From: Delphinapterus leucas
Lineage: Eukaryota; Chordata; Mammalia; Artiodactyla; Monodontidae
DNA length: 64,000 bases
NCBI RefSeq assembly: GCF_002288925.2
Contig: NW_022098058.1
Location: 2,766,549-2,830,548 of the forward strand
Direction of reading: 5' to 3'
Shown piece by piece: positions 9,975 through 21,352 of this stretch (its first letter is position 1; each line of letters opens with the position of its first letter). The position numbers and the translations under genes are program-made. Under the pieces are notes generated by a model, which searched no databases, was not told where the DNA came from, and was given only the letters and a program-made list of their open reading frames with translations.

Positions 9975-10414
9975 AGGAATTTTTGACCCCTTCTTTCCTT
10001 TCTTGTTTGTCTCCTCCAGGGCTTGGCAGGAGCCAGGCTGGAACCCAGGCATCCCCTTCCCCAGGACACACGTCCCTCAGTCCCAGCTCTGCCAGCTGCT
10101 CTGTTCCTGGGGCAAATGTTTGCCCAGCAAGTGGGGTTAAGTGTGAGGAGAGAGGGAGGGGCCAGAACTGAGCCCCTGGGTCTTGGTGTCCCTGGAGGAG
10201 GAAAGAAAAGATGGGGCTGGGGGACAGGTATCGGCTGGGGAGGGGGAAGGTTGCCTGGCCGCTGGGGTCCTTGAGCGTCTGGCTGGTTGCTCAGGTTTGG
10301 AGTCAGCCACTTCCCTCCCTCAACTTCTTTTTCTCTCTGTCCGCCAGACTCAGACTCCACCCTGCTCTGCCTCGTCATGGCTGCTGGGGGAGAAACGAGC
10401 AAGGGCTCCCCCTT

Positions 10415-10415
<1 letters not shown>
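9975..10415. other. Unassigned unique sequence
   Basis: GC-rich; frames on both strands here mostly extend into the adjacent CA repeat. No repeat family or exon signature recognised. Confidence 0.35.
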
Positions 10416-10416
<1 letters not shown>

Positions 10417-10450
<34 letters not shown>

Positions 10451-10582
10451 CATATATACACACCATATACACACACCACACACACACACACACATGCATA
10501 TATACACACCATATACACACACCACAACACACACACACACACCACATACACATACCACACACACACACACACACACACACCC
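10417..10582. repeat. Complex CA microsatellite with 46-bp duplication
   Basis: Alternating CA runs interrupted by 'catgcatatatacacacc' blocks. The unit starting at 10447 repeats at 10493, a 46-base period, showing that the array grew by segmental duplication as well as slippage. Proteins predicted across it (His/Thr or Cys/Val repeats) are artefacts. Confidence 0.95.
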
Positions 10583-10869
10583 CACGCGCATACGTCTCAA
10601 ATGAGCTTATTCAACCCTATGACACAGGAAGAGTCACTGGCCCCAGAACCAGGCACTTGCCACTGGGCAGCCCCACCTTGGCTCCTCTAATCCATGCAGG
10701 ACACACTGGGCACCAGCATACCACCAATCCCACCCGCCTGCGAGCCCCTCCCCCATCTGCCCTCAGCGTGGAAGGTGAGGGTGCTCATCAAACCCACCGT
10801 TGGTCCTGTCTCCACAGCCAGGCAGGGCTCCCTGAAGGCAGCTCTTGGCTTAGCCAGCGCGACGCACCC

Positions 10870-10995
10870 AGAGCACACAGTCGGTGCTTTCGGTAAGCGC
10901 ACGTAGCGGTGCTCAGTGAGCATGGGCTGAATGTACACACGTGTGCATGAATGAATGAATAGATGCACGAATGAACACACGCATGGATGAATGAA
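10870..10995 (+). repeat. L2 3' tail with TGAA repeats
   Basis: 'ggtgctcagtgagcatgggc' then irregular gaatgaatgaat repeats to 10995, the typical L2 terminal repeat. Confidence 0.6.
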
Positions 10996-11059
10996 AGAAC
11001 ACAGCTCCGTGCCTGCTGGATTGTAACCTTCCTGAAAGCAGGGCTGTGTGTTGGCTCAG

Positions 11060-11205
11060 GCACTAAGCTGAGAGTCAGGGGACTGGGTTCTGCCCCTGGG
11101 TGTGCCTGTCACTGCCTGTATGACCTTGGGCAAGTGCCTCTCCTCCCTGATCCCAGTTTCTCGTCTGTCAAATAAGGATGCAGAATAGATGCTTGGGTTC
11201 TGCAG
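11060..11205 (+). repeat. MIR SINE
   Basis: 'gagagtcaggggactgggtt', 'gtatgaccttgggcaagtgc', 'cagtttctcgtctgtcaaa'. Confidence 0.88.
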
Positions 11206-11209
11206 TTCA

Positions 11210-11540
11210 GAGCATCCTTGAACGTGATTTATAACTCCCGAGACCTGCCCTCTGCGTGCAGCTGGATTAGGAAGCAGCTGCCGTGGGGAAGGGGAGGGAG
11301 AGAGTCACCCCACCCCAGTGCTGTGGTGTGTGGGTCCACCTGGTCCATCCTCTGCTAGGGACAGGCCCTCTGCCTGAGTCAGGAAGGACGTCGTGGCATT
11401 GTTTGCCCCGTGGACCAGGAGGTGAGCGTTGAGAGAGGTGTTCAGAGGAGAATCATGCTGGAAGGAGATTCTTGTAAAGATTTTCGAAGCAGGAGGGGGG
11501 GACTTGAAAGGAGAAGATCTGGGAGAAATGTGCCTGCACG
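11210..11540. other. Unassigned unique sequence
   Basis: No recognisable feature. Confidence 0.3.
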
Positions 11541-11544
11541 TGAG

Positions 11545-11627
11545 CGTGTACACACAAACCACACGCCACACCACACACACAGACACACACCACACACACA
11601 TACCATATCATGCACACACACACATGC
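11545..11627. repeat. Degenerate CA/CCACA simple repeat
   Basis: Imperfect acaca/ccaca array with no fixed unit; frames through it are low-complexity artefacts. Confidence 0.85.
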
Positions 11628-11629
11628 TG

Positions 11630-12235
11630 ACTTTTCCTGCAGAGCTGTTTGGGTTCCTTCTCCCCCTGAGATGTTTCCATTGTCTTCTTGATTGTCTCAT
11701 CTCGAATATGATCATTCTGACTCGGCCAAGGAACACAGGGGCTCGGCTCCCACATTGGGCAGCAACCATCAGGGCCTCCAGCAGTGGGCTGAGGCTGACA
11801 GCACAGGTCCTGTGGATGCGGGGTGGCTGAGAGCAAGTGAGTGATCACGGGGTACGGGCACTAGGGCCCCTGGTGGTCAGCTCTGCTTGGACCCAGGGCT
11901 TGGTGAGCTTGGCCCATCTGCAGGGAGGGACCCAAGTCCTTACTGGGGGACAGAGGGGCTCCCCTGACTGTGGCCTGGCTGGCCTCTCTGCCCAGCCTCT
12001 TGCCCCAACTGCGCTGGGTCTCATCGCTCCTCATTTAGAGGGAGAGGACTTTGTCACAGCCTTGGTGTGTCTGTTTTGCTGGGCTTGGGGACTCTCACCA
12101 GCACCACCCTTGCCCAGATTTCTCTTTATGTTTTGTTAAAGTCATCTTTTCACTATGATTTTGTCAGTGCCTTTCATCTTCCATTTTCAAAAGATCCAGA
12201 AGTGACAGGGAGCCAGGAACAGGAGTAAAGACATT
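11630..12235. other. Unassigned unique sequence
   Basis: No gene or repeat family recognised. Confidence 0.3.
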
Positions 12236-12239
12236 CAGC

Positions 12240-12680
12240 TAGAAGCACGGGTTGGAGATCATTCAATAATTATTCATTAACTCACTAAATAAAACCTTCT
12301 TGAGCACCTACTATGAGCCAACCACCACGCTAGATGCATGTTCTTGCTGCGTGGAGTATATACCTTAATATATCCATCTGTAAGTAGACAAAACAATGAC
12401 AATGATCTGCGCTAGAAAGGGGGGGTCAATGGCCTGAGACAGTGAGTCTTAAGGCTGGTGACGGTGGTCAGGAAATACTGCTCTGAAGGAGACAACAGCG
12501 GGAGAAAGAGCTGGCCAGGCAGAGTGGAGAGAACTGCATGATCGATCGGGAAAGGAGAGAGCAAAATGCCCAAGTGTGTGTGAATTACAGAGAGGAGGCT
12601 GGTGGTGCACAAGGTGCGGAGGCATGACGTAGGCGGGACAGGTGGGCAGGGTCTGGTGAGGGGACAGGTGTGGCGGCCAG
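12240..12680 (-). repeat. L2 LINE 3' region, reverse
   Basis: 'cttgagcacctactatgagc', 'gtagacaaaacaatgacaat', 'gaaggagacaacagcggg', 'ggccaggcagagtggagaga', 'gaggctggtggtgcacaagg' follow the inverted L2 order. Confidence 0.75.
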
Positions 12681-12684
12681 GAGC

Positions 12685-13175
12685 CAGGGGTGCTGGGGAG
12701 AAAATGGAATCAGGGACCAGTCGATTTCTGCCTTGGGCAAGTGGAGGCCACTGCCGTGTTTTGTTGAGGGTCTACTGTGCCCCAGACCCAGATGCCTCAT
12801 CAAGTTGGTGGTGGTCGGGGGGGTGGTCCATGGCTGCCCCCGCAGCCGAGAGACTGTGTCCACAGGCCCGATGGGGCCCCGGGCAGCTGTTTAGGGCAGC
12901 GGCTGCAAAAATATCCCCTCCTTGCTGCCTCCACCTGACCCTCAGCTGCTCCAGGCATGCAGGCCCTGGGCAGAGAAGCTCATCTGAGGCCCACCTGCTG
13001 GGGTTGAAACAAGAGCTTTGGTGCTCAGACAACAAATTCCCTCACGTTCCAGGAGTTCCGCCGCTTGGTCCCCTGGACTCCCAATCCAGTTGAATCAAAC
13101 AGGGTGAAGGCAGCCGGAAACCTAGTCCCCACTTACTGAGACCACCCCCTAGAACTCACCTTCCACATTCAGATC
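12685..13175. other. Mostly unassigned; short MIR-like piece
   Basis: A weak inverted MIR end ('ttgttgagggtctactgtgc') lies at 12758-12800. The rest is unassigned. Confidence 0.35.
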
Positions 13176-13179
13176 AATG

Positions 13180-13325
13180 CCTCCTTAAAATGGGGCTCCC
13201 AACCCCACCAGAAACTTCTAAAAAATCCAGCTTCCCAGGGCCCATCCCTGACTTGCCAGTTCAGAATTTTCTAGGGAATCCTGTATTTTTAGCAAGTTTC
13301 TTTGTGACTGGGAACCACTGCTCTG
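13180..13325 (+). repeat. MER5A-type hAT DNA transposon
   Basis: 'ccagcttcccagggcccatc', 'ctgtatttttagcaagtttc' and the terminal 'tgggaaccactg' match the MER5 3' half and terminal inverted repeat. Confidence 0.6.
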
Positions 13326-13399
13326 GAGTAGAGACCTGGCAAGTCTCAGGACAGAGGGGAAAGCTGGGGGCCCTGGAGGCAGAAAGGCAGGGGATACGT

Positions 13400-13560
13400 C
13401 CTAGCAGACCTATTGTGGGATCCTGGGCACGTTGCTGAACCTGTCTGAGCCTTGCTTTCCCCATCTATAATGGGAAAATTGAATATAACTCTGGTCCCTC
13501 CAGCCACTGCAGATTCTTTATGAGGTATGTCAAGTTCCCAGCACATAGTGGTGCTTAATC
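13400..13560 (+). repeat. MIR SINE
   Basis: 'gggatcctgggcacgttgct', 'gagccttgctttccccatct' and 'cagcacatagtggtgcttaa'. Confidence 0.85.
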
Positions 13561-13564
13561 AAGG

Positions 13565-14185
13565 GGAGAAGTTTTCACCGTTGTCTTTGACGTAGGTCCT
13601 TCTTGTGGACATTTAGAGAGAAACCACTAGCTTGTAATGGCTGCCCGAATGATTCCCAGGGCTCGCCGAGCCAGCCCCTTGTTCCTGCTCAGATGGGCAT
13701 GCTGAAATCTCTCAGGCAGGTCTCCTTGACACTGAGGGTACCAGGCACATGATTTCCCCAACAGAGGCAAAGCGGGAAGGATCTTCCCAATGTCCCTAGC
13801 TCCCCTGTGGGTAGGGGCCAGCCCACTCACCCAGTCCCAATGGGCAGGGGAGGAGGGGCCTGAGCAAGGCTTAGAGAGAGGAGATGAGCCCCAAAGTGGG
13901 TCAGTGCTGCCCTGGACACTAACCCGTTTCCACGCCCTCCTGCCCGCAGGCCCGCTGGCCACGGGGCTGTCATCTTGCATTTGCTCTTCTTCTGCCAGAG
14001 ACTTTGACCCCGTTTTCTACCTCTTGCCAGTGGAGGGGGACGCATGTTTGAACAACTCGAGCATAGCCCATGGGGATTGCAGGGATGGCCTTATGGTTTA
14101 TGCTGGGTATTCTAGAAGGGCTTGTCACCCACGTGTCCCAACTTTATCTGGAGTGGGGGTTCCGGGGGGGCAGTAAGGTGATCAA
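13565..14185. other. Unassigned unique sequence
   Basis: No gene or repeat family recognised; frames at 13627-14176 are not protein-like. Confidence 0.3.
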
Positions 14186-14189
14186 AATA

Positions 14190-14410
14190 ATATAGGATTT
14201 AGGGCAGCCAGATGTGGGCTCCAAACCCAATTCCCCCACTTCCAGGCCCTCTGTGCTCCTGTGCAATTGGCTTTGTTTCTTCCGAGCCTCTGTTTCCTCA
14301 TCCATAAAATGGGCTGTTGCAAAGGTTAAATGAGATGGTATCTATACACATCCTTACTTGGGGACTTGCTGAGAAGCCTGATCTACAAACAGCAGCTGTG
14401 ATTCTTACTC
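14190..14410 (+). repeat. MIR SINE
   Basis: 'gagcctctgtttcctcatcc', 'ataaaatgggctgttgcaaa' and 'ggttaaatgagatggtatct'. Confidence 0.92.
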
Positions 14411-14424
14411 TAGCATAACAGAGG

Positions 14425-14650
14425 CTGGGGACCAGGCTTGGGAGCTGGCCAGACCTAGGCTGGAGTCATGGCTCTGGCCCTTGGAGCAGTGTGAGACTTG
14501 AGACAAGTGACTTAAACTTCTCTCCCCCTCCATTTCTTTATCTGTAAAAGGGAGACCCTCCCCTCCCAGATCTATGAGGATCACATGCAGTGATGCTGTA
14601 ACAGAGCCTCGTGCAGAGTAAGCTCTCAGCCAGCAAGAGCTATTAGTAAG
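14425..14650 (+). repeat. MIR SINE
   Basis: Near-full-length: head 'ggctggagtcatggctctgg', core 'catttctttatctgtaaaa', 'tgaggatcacatgcagtgat', tail 'gtaagctctcagccag'. It is directly behind another MIR. Confidence 0.9.
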
Positions 14651-14654
14651 GATA

Positions 14655-15505
14655 GTCAGCAACTGCGTGTGAATCTATTCGCTGCACGTTTATGGAGCAC
14701 TTACCTGCGTGCGCGGCACTGGGGTCTAGGAGGGAAGAAGACAACTGGCTCTGGGTCCGGAGACAGAGCTTGCTGACAAGTGGATGAACAATCCCAGGGC
14801 AAGTCATTACCTTGCTCCATCCTCTGTGATCCCGAGCGGGGAGACCTGTAGCAGCCCAATCTCTTTTCTCTCCAGAGAGGTCCAAGGGAGGATGATGGAC
14901 CCCAAGTCAGTCATCCAGCCAGGGTGGGGGGCCAGGTAACCCAGGACACCACGCTGCCTCCCACACCACCCCTGCTCCCTTTGATAAGCTGTGGCCCCTC
15001 CTCGGGTGGGCAGAGGGGAGCTGGCCTCGAGTGGTTCATTCAGAAGCAATCAGTAGGCACTTGTGGCTTGGCGAGATTCCCAGCTGTCAGTGACCCAGCG
15101 ACTGTCCTGCCACAGCTGCTGGGAGTCAAGCTGTGGACGCCACTGGTTCTGGGTGGCTATTGATTGGCAGCTCTGTGCCCACACCTCCAGGATGTGAAAT
15201 GAGGTTCTATTGAGACCCAGGCCCGGGTTAATGGCCAGAGACAGAGGAAAGGGCTGGGCAAGGTCTGCAAAAGCAGTCCCAGGGGAGGCCTGCAGGGGTT
15301 AAAAAAAGATGCCCTCCTCCAGGTTTTGAGCCCCATTCTCCCCAGCACCCCAGTGCTGGGAACTTGCTCTGCCCAAAAGCCCTCCCCAGGAAGTGACATG
15401 AGCCAGCGGATAGCCACGTGCTGCTGAGGTAGAAATCTCCCAAATATCCTTCTGGTGGGTCAGGCAACTTGGAATTTGGGGTATCATTGGAGAATAATTA
15501 GAGAC
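14655..15505. other. Mostly unassigned; short inverted MIR/L2 end
   Basis: 14680-14760 ('tttatggagcacttacctgc', 'gcgcggcactggggtctagg') resembles an inverted MIR/L2 end. The remainder is unassigned. Confidence 0.4.
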
Positions 15506-15509
15506 AGAT

Positions 15510-15705
15510 TTCAGGGCTGAATTTATATCCAACTTACACCACTTACTACCTGGACCCCAGTTTTCTCATCTGTAAAATGGAAACAACAACAATAATAGTA
15601 CTGAGCTTGCAGGATGGTCGGGAAGTTTAAAAGAGTTCACAGATGTAAAGCAATGAGAACAGGACTTGCACATAGCAAAGCTTAGTGAGTGTTATCTGGT
15701 ATATT
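15510..15705 (+). repeat. MIR SINE
   Basis: 'cttacaccacttactacctg', 'cagttttctcatctgtaaaa' and 'ggacttgcacatagcaaagc'. Confidence 0.92.
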
Positions 15706-15709
15706 GTCA

Positions 15710-16055
15710 GAGTGAGCAGCCCTGCTAGGGTAGGGAGCACAGACAGGGAATTATCAAGGACCTACCTAAAGGAAGCCAATGTAAATGGCCGATGCATTTT
15801 GGTGCCTGGAATGATTCTGACTCACACGCTTTCCACCCCTCACTGCCCCCCAACCCCGGCCCCGATCCCAGCCCTGGCTGTCTGTGCAGGCTCCTTTTCA
15901 CTTTGCTGAAGGACACGCCAGAGTCTTGGCCTAAATGAGGGGGTGCCCATGGAGCTCACGGGGACCTCATGCACACGCAGCTCAGAGATTCTGGGGAATC
16001 AGCACCCCATTCCAGGCAACCCTTGACACATGGGGGACCAGAGTCAATGGGAAAT
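15710..16055. other. Unassigned unique sequence
   Basis: No recognisable feature. Confidence 0.3.
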
Positions 16056-16058
16056 TCT

Positions 16059-16214
16059 GGGAAGACACAGTTCTTTTATTTTTTTTCTGGCCATGCCATG
16101 CAATTTGCGGGATCTCAGTTCCCCAACCAGGGATTGAACCTGGGCCACAGCAGTGAAAGTCCAGAATCCTAACTACTAGACCACTAGGGAACTCCAGCGG
16201 GAGGACACAGTTCT
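16059..16214 (-). mobile_element. CHR-1-like SINE, reverse, with TSD
   Basis: Inverted tRNA-derived SINE, about 125 bases: 'ctggccatgccatgcaattt', 'ccaaccagggattgaacctg', 'ctagaccactagggaactcc'. Duplication of 16 bases with one mismatch: 16059-16074 and 16199-16214 (gggaagacacagttct / gggaggacacagttct). Shorter than the other copies, so an older or truncated subfamily. Confidence 0.92.
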
Positions 16215-16439
16215 GACGGACAACTGCTTGGAAGATGCTGGCAGATTTGAATCCTATTTCCCGCTGAAGGCCCCCTTCTCCCTCATTCCTGTCCCTTTGG
16301 TGGCACTGGTCAGACTTTTGCCCTCGGCTCCCTAAGTTGGAAGTCAGCGTTCCTAGAGGTCTCATCCTCGCCCTCCCCCAAGTGCCCCCACTGCTCAAAA
16401 GCAGAACCTCAGGGAAGGCAGCTAAGGTCACACGAGCTC

Positions 16440-17355
16440 CCCTCCCAGCCTCTCAGAGACAAAAATAAAGTGTGTAACTGTCAGAAGCATTATGGAACTG
16501 TCAAAGGTATATGAAATCACTCCCGTGAATTATTAATAAGTCACGGGCCTAACTAATCGGTGACAGTATAAAAATGACAAAAATGTTTATCAAGAGGTAA
16601 AGAGTTTAAAAAAGTAAAGAAAGTATATGAGCTGTGGGAATAGTAATCCATGAGTTTCCAGAATCAGGAGCAAAGAGTTAGGGGAAACCATGAACCCCAG
16701 TGCAGTGTGTTTCAGGACCATGGAAAGCGACGTTGTTGGGGGAAAGTGGATCTCCTGGTCACCATGGCTCCTCTGATCCTAGAGCAGCCACCACAGCTGT
16801 CTGGACCTCCGCTCTAGTGGCCTCCTGCTCCAAATGCATTGCCTTCGCCTAAACCGCGATCAGAGCTGGTGACCATGCCGGCTGTGGCCTCATCTCCCTA
16901 GACTGTTGAAATCATTGAGCCCTGCACCGCATAATGCAGGAGACTCTGGGGGTGCACCCTGTTGAGAATTGCCTGTCTCCAAGCAATTCAAGGTAACTAA
17001 TCAACACCATGATGTTGGCAGTTGTGAGTGCTAATGCAGCTAGAAGCTGTCAAACTGAAGGTAATAACTGTCTCCTTTATTAAAAAAAAAACCAGTTAAT
17101 TAGCATAATCAGGGCATAAATGGCCAATATTCCTAACCCAACATGGGAGATGAATATGAATTATGGTGCCTTCAGGGTCTCTGGTAGAGTTATCAAAACC
17201 AGCCGGGGGTTGGGGTCACCAGTTCAGAAGGTAGAGGAGAAGAGGGCAAGTGTGTGGTTAGGAGAGGTGCTATGTGACTGTCCCCAGGAGATGTTGTTTT
17301 ATGTAAAACGCACCCCTGTCTTCAAGGCAGTGATGTTCATCTTAGCATGTTTCCA
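16440..17355. other. Unique AT-motif-rich block, enhancer-like
   Basis: No repeat family. Two stretches carry clustered homeodomain-type cores: 16520-16640 (gaattattaataagtcacg, ctaactaatcggtga) and 17075-17160 (ccagttaattagcataatca). Such ordered, non-repetitive AT blocks are typical of conserved non-coding elements. Conservation cannot be tested here. Confidence 0.35.
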
Positions 17356-17359
17356 ATTC

Positions 17360-17420
17360 ATCCTTTCATGTGTATTTACTGAGCACCTGGGAAGGCAGCC
17401 AGGATTCATTCTTGGCAAAA
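17360..17420 (-). repeat. L2/MIR end, reverse
   Basis: 'gtatttactgagcacctgg' then 'ggcagccaggattcattctt'; short inverted 3' end. Confidence 0.45.
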
Positions 17421-17694
17421 ACAATTTTGAAGTTCACAGAGTGTGCTCTCCATCCCCCAAGCCCCTCATCTCCCCTCCCACTCCCAAAGAGCTTTGTTCT
17501 CTGTGTTGTCAGGGTAAGGTGAGAGCTCATTCCAAGTTATACATGCCTGGTAAGGATCTCCAAGGGGCTCTGGGAATTGAAAGAAATCAGCTCTCATGTC
17601 TCTCTAAGTCATTTCCCAAATCGACTGCTGCCTGAGTTGTGTGCCCTTCAGGTGAGAGAGTGGGGCACGCATGAAATGATCCTAGTTACACAAA

Positions 17695-17915
17695 CGCTTA
17701 TACACCATTTCGCAAGTGCTTGGCATTGACCAACATGATGTACACGTCCATTTAGGTGTGTGCTGTCCTGTCAGTGAGGTAGGTGCCGTTATCACCCCAT
17801 TTTATGGAGGAGGAGACTGAGGCTCAAAATGATGAAATAACCTGCCCAAAGCTACCCTGCTAGTGCATTCCAGCGTCAGAATTTGAACCCAGACAGCCTA
17901 AATCCAGGGTTCAGG
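17695..17915 (-). repeat. MIR SINE, reverse
   Basis: 'ccattttatggaggaggaga' and 'ctgaggctcaaaatgatgaa' core, 'tttgaacccagacagcc' inverted box B region. Confidence 0.92.
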
Positions 17916-17984
17916 TACTTAAATACCTGAAGTTCTGAAGTCAAACATCCGTAATAAAGGGCCGGGCAGGGAGCAGAAGGGAAG

Positions 17985-18080
17985 TAACGTATCCTGAGCA
18001 CTCAGTATGTGGAAGGCACTGAGCCGGGTATGGAGACCACCAAGGGAGCCAAGACCTGGTCTCTATAGCCAAGGTGCTTG
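17985..18080 (-). repeat. L2 3' end, reverse
   Basis: 'cctgagcactcagtatgtgg', 'aaggcactgagccgggtatg', 'agacctggtctctatagcc'. Confidence 0.6.
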
Positions 18081-18119
18081 CAGGCTGCAGCCAAGGGTGA
18101 CCGACGCATATAGCACTGA

Positions 18120-18215
18120 ACTCTTGAGCAGTCGCTTCATATACTGTGGGTTTGAATCCTGGCTCCTCCACTTACCAGGCAGATGCCCTTGGGTAGAGGT
18201 CTGAGTCTGGGTTCC
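18120..18215 (+). repeat. MIR 5' half
   Basis: 'gtgggtttgaatcctggctc' and 'ctccacttaccaggcagatg' is the tRNA-derived promoter end of MIR; the rest is missing. Confidence 0.75.
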
Positions 18216-18299
18216 TCTTGAAGCTGAGCCTGAAATGAAGATTCAAGTTTAAATAGTTCATTTGGGAGGTGAACCCAGGAAACCTTGGTAGTGGAGTAA

Positions 18300-18865
18300 G
18301 AGAGTGTATTAATTAACTATCACCATAACAAATTACCCCAACACTTAGATGCATAAAACACCAAGTTTCTATTATCTAATAGTTTCTGAGGGTCAGGAAT
18401 CTGGAAGTTGCTCAGCTGAGTGGTTCAGGCTCAGAGTCTCTCATGAGGCTTCAATCAAGGTGTCAGCCAGGGCTGACGATTTGAAGGATTGACTGAGGCT
18501 GAAGGATTCACTCCAAAGCTGCCTCTCATGGTTGTTGACAGCCCAGATTCCTTGTTGGCTGCTGGCTGGGGGCCTCAGTGCCTCACAGTGTGGACCTCTC
18601 CATACTGCTTCCCATGACATGGAAGCAGGCTCTCCCCAGAGTGAGTGATGGGGGAGAGAGAGAGAGACAGAGACAGAGATCTCCAGACAGGAGCCACAGT
18701 GTCCTTCATAACCTAATATCAGAAGTGACATTCCATCACTTTTGTCATATTTTATTGGTCACACAGACCAACCCTGATACAGTGTGGGAGGGGCTACAAG
18801 GGTGTGAATACCAGGAGGTGAGGATCATATGGGTCATCTTAGAGGTTGGCTGTGACAGGAAGTGA
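18300..18865 (+). repeat. Ancient interspersed repeat, family uncertain
   Basis: A full-looking copy of a widespread mammalian repeat: 'taacaaattaccccaacact', 'gtttctgagggtcaggaatc', 'caatcaaggtgtcagccagg', 'cttcccatgacatggaagca', a short GA run at 18653-18680, 'cataacctaatatcagaagt', 'gggtgtgaataccaggaggt'. I know the pattern but cannot place the family name with confidence. Confidence 0.7.
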
Positions 18866-18869
18866 AACA

Positions 18870-19145
18870 GGGGAAGCAAAGGAAGCCAGTAGAGGGTGTG
18901 TTACCAAGCCAGATCCCGCTGTGGGCCACTAGAGCTTAACCCCACAGGGGACTCTGGAAGACAATGTAGAACATGCCTCAGTGTCATCCCAACCTTGAGG
19001 TGAAGACGCAAGGGTATTTCTCCATCCAACCCTTGCCCGTCATTGGTTGAGAGATGTTTCCGTGGGCGTCACCTCCAGTGTTTTCAGCTTACCCTGTGCA
19101 CAGGGCAAGCATAATGGGTGATGCCCTAATGGAATCTACTGCAGT
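18870..19145. other. Unassigned unique sequence
   Basis: No recognisable feature. Confidence 0.3.
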
Positions 19146-19149
19146 GGGG

Positions 19150-19265
19150 ACTCTCTCTTGCCCTAAGATTCCTGATCTGTAAGTGAGGATGATAACAACA
19201 CTTACATGACAGAGTAACCGTGCAGTGGTTGTGCCTGGCAAATAGTAAGTGTTCAATAAAGCCTG
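19150..19265 (+). repeat. MIR 3' half
   Basis: 'gattcctgatctgtaagtga', 'ggatgataacaacacttaca' and 'gtaagtgttcaataaa'. Confidence 0.85.
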
Positions 19266-19639
19266 TGATGTGGCTACAGTGGTCATTCTGAGGGATGGCC
19301 GTGAGGATGAAATGAGATGGTGTCAACACCGACCTTGTTAAATCCGCATTTCCTGACTCCGATTCCTGTGCTCTTTCCCGCTCACCACAGCACAAACTCC
19401 AGACAATAGCATTTCAGATCTCTGTGCTCTGACACTTAGAGGAGCCCAGAGACAGAATGAGAGTAGAAATGGGTTATTTCAAAAGTTGTTGCTGACCTAA
19501 GCATCCAAGGACCGGGCCCAGGGAGCCCAATGCCATATCAGCACCTCGGACAGCTCCCAAAGGCTTGGCCCGCCTCACCTGGTTTCATCCCCCTCCTTGT
19601 TAGCAACACCGCCACAGTAGTTAGATGTCTGTCTTGAGA

Positions 19640-19720
19640 CCCTCCTGTAGGTCAGTAAAGTGGTTTGTCTGAAGCGCTGTAGCTAGAAGGACAGAGCCGG
19701 ACTCAAAGCCCAGGTATAAC
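19640..19720 (-). repeat. MIR fragment, reverse
   Basis: 'gtagctagaaggacagagcc' and 'ggactcaaagcccagg' is the inverted MIR 5' part. 19270-19635 is unassigned. Confidence 0.6.
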
Positions 19721-19954
19721 TGCCTTAGATAAGGTGCTTATCTCTGTGCCTCAGACTCTTCTGTAACAAGGGACCAAGGTTGGTTTCATGGGCATGTAAT
19801 GTGGTTTAATTTTCTTCTGTCACTGTCTTGAAATTCATAATAATTGTTTAACAGGGGGATGGGCATTTTCATTTTGCACTCAGCCCTGAAACTCATTTAG
19901 CTCCTTATTCCTGCATGGGAATGATAATCATAGCACCTCCCTCTACTGGACACG

Positions 19955-20440
19955 TTCTGTTTTCCACTCTGGGCCTACTCTCCAGCCTTCTCCCCCTGCC
20001 CTATGGCCCAGAAGGTTGGCTTATAAGGACTAACCCTCAGGCTCCCTTGTCCTCTGATGAACAGTTGGGTTAAGCCAATGGGACACCCTGGCAGAAGATG
20101 GGAGGGCAGGAAGAGAATGGGTGCTCAGCTTCAAGGGCATGCTACCCATCCCTTAGTGGGGGGTTTTCCCTGGCTCCCTCCCTGTTGGGTCACTGCAGTT
20201 TGCCTATGTTCCTATATTGAAGCCACATCCCCTAGCTGACAGCCTGCTCCGGAAGCTATGGCCACTCTCTCTGTGTTCCAGTAACACCTCCTTCCCTTGG
20301 TCCACTTAGGCCCCTAGTTGCCGACTTCAGATGCATCATCATCCTTTGTTGGTTTTCTTGAACCTTTTGTTAAACTCTCCTGAATTCCCCCCTATGTATG
20401 TACCTTCTCTTTCCTGTCAGGACCCCACCTGATACACTCT
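19955..20440 (+). repeat. Ancient LTR/L1-like repeat, family uncertain
   Basis: A recognisable old element: 'ggcttataaggactaaccct', 'gttgggttaagccaatggga', 'ggctccctccctgttgggtc', 'ctgtgttccagtaacacctc', 'aaccttttgttaaactctcc', ending 'caggaccccacctgata'. Name not assigned. Confidence 0.55.
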
Positions 20441-20604
20441 CCCATGGAGTTGCTGGGGAAGCTAAGAAAAACCCCACATGTAACACATTCAGCATAGTCC
20501 AGGTACACAGTACACACTGAACGAAAATTCGCTATTACTATTGGTTATCTAGCTCCAAAGGTCTAAAGCTCTTAGCTATTATCCTACCCAGCCACAACCC
20601 TCCC

Positions 20605-20605
<1 letters not shown>

Positions 20606-20643
<38 letters not shown>

Positions 20644-20652
20644 GCGCACATG
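20606..20652. repeat. CA microsatellite ending in CG units
   Basis: About 18 uninterrupted CA units followed by cgcgcgca. The CG end marks a likely Z-DNA-prone alternating tract. Confidence 0.95.
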
Positions 20653-20878
20653 CACAAGCCACTCTACTGAAAACAGTTCATTTGGTGGAGTGTAGACAAC
20701 CAGAGAGAGCTGTGTCTAGAGGTTTCCGGCTTTGGGAGTGAAGTTTGGACTGTAAATTGCTCCTAAGGACCTCTTGTTTCCAGCTCACGGGCTCTAGGCT
20801 GCTCTATGATTCTCATCTTGGAAGGCAGCTATGCTCACCAGTATACCACCAACGCACATTAATTCTCATTTTGGGAAT

Positions 20879-20940
20879 CTCTCTCTCTCTCTTTCTCTCT
20901 CTGTCTCTGTCTCTCTCCCTTTCTCTTCCCTCCTCCCTCT
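20879..20940. repeat. CT-rich simple repeat
   Basis: CT repeats with TTTC and TGTC interruptions; the Ser/Leu-rich frames across it are artefacts. 20655-20875 and 20945-21350 are unassigned. Confidence 0.9.
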
Positions 20941-21352
20941 AAGAAGATCCAGCCAGCTAGCTGGCCTGTGGAGGCCTTACTTCCAACCAAGACTTGGGTG
21001 TCTGCAGCCTTGGTCCTCCTCTGGGACACATGTGCTCTACGTCAAAAGACAGAAGCCAGGGCTTGGTTTGTCTCTCTATTTGGGTGAGCAAAACACCTCA
21101 CAGCTCTACTGCCCCTTCCCAGGTATAATCAGGAGACCACAGAAGACCAGGGAGTGTAAAAAGACCAGTGTAGCAAAGATGGAGCCAGCACCATCAGCAA
21201 GGATGCCAACTGATCACTGCCACTGCACAGAAGTGCAGGGACCCTCAAAGAGCAGGTTCTGCTCCCTTCACTGGGGCCCAACTCCACTTGATTCCCAACT
21301 GCATAGACCTCCCCAAGCCATGGAGCCATCACAGACTTGGGATGGCCTTGTT

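Noticed and set aside
9917..10896. Long frames (227 and 237 residues) through the CA repeat
   Set aside because: The sequence is mainly Cys/Val/Gly or His/Thr repeats from the microsatellite.
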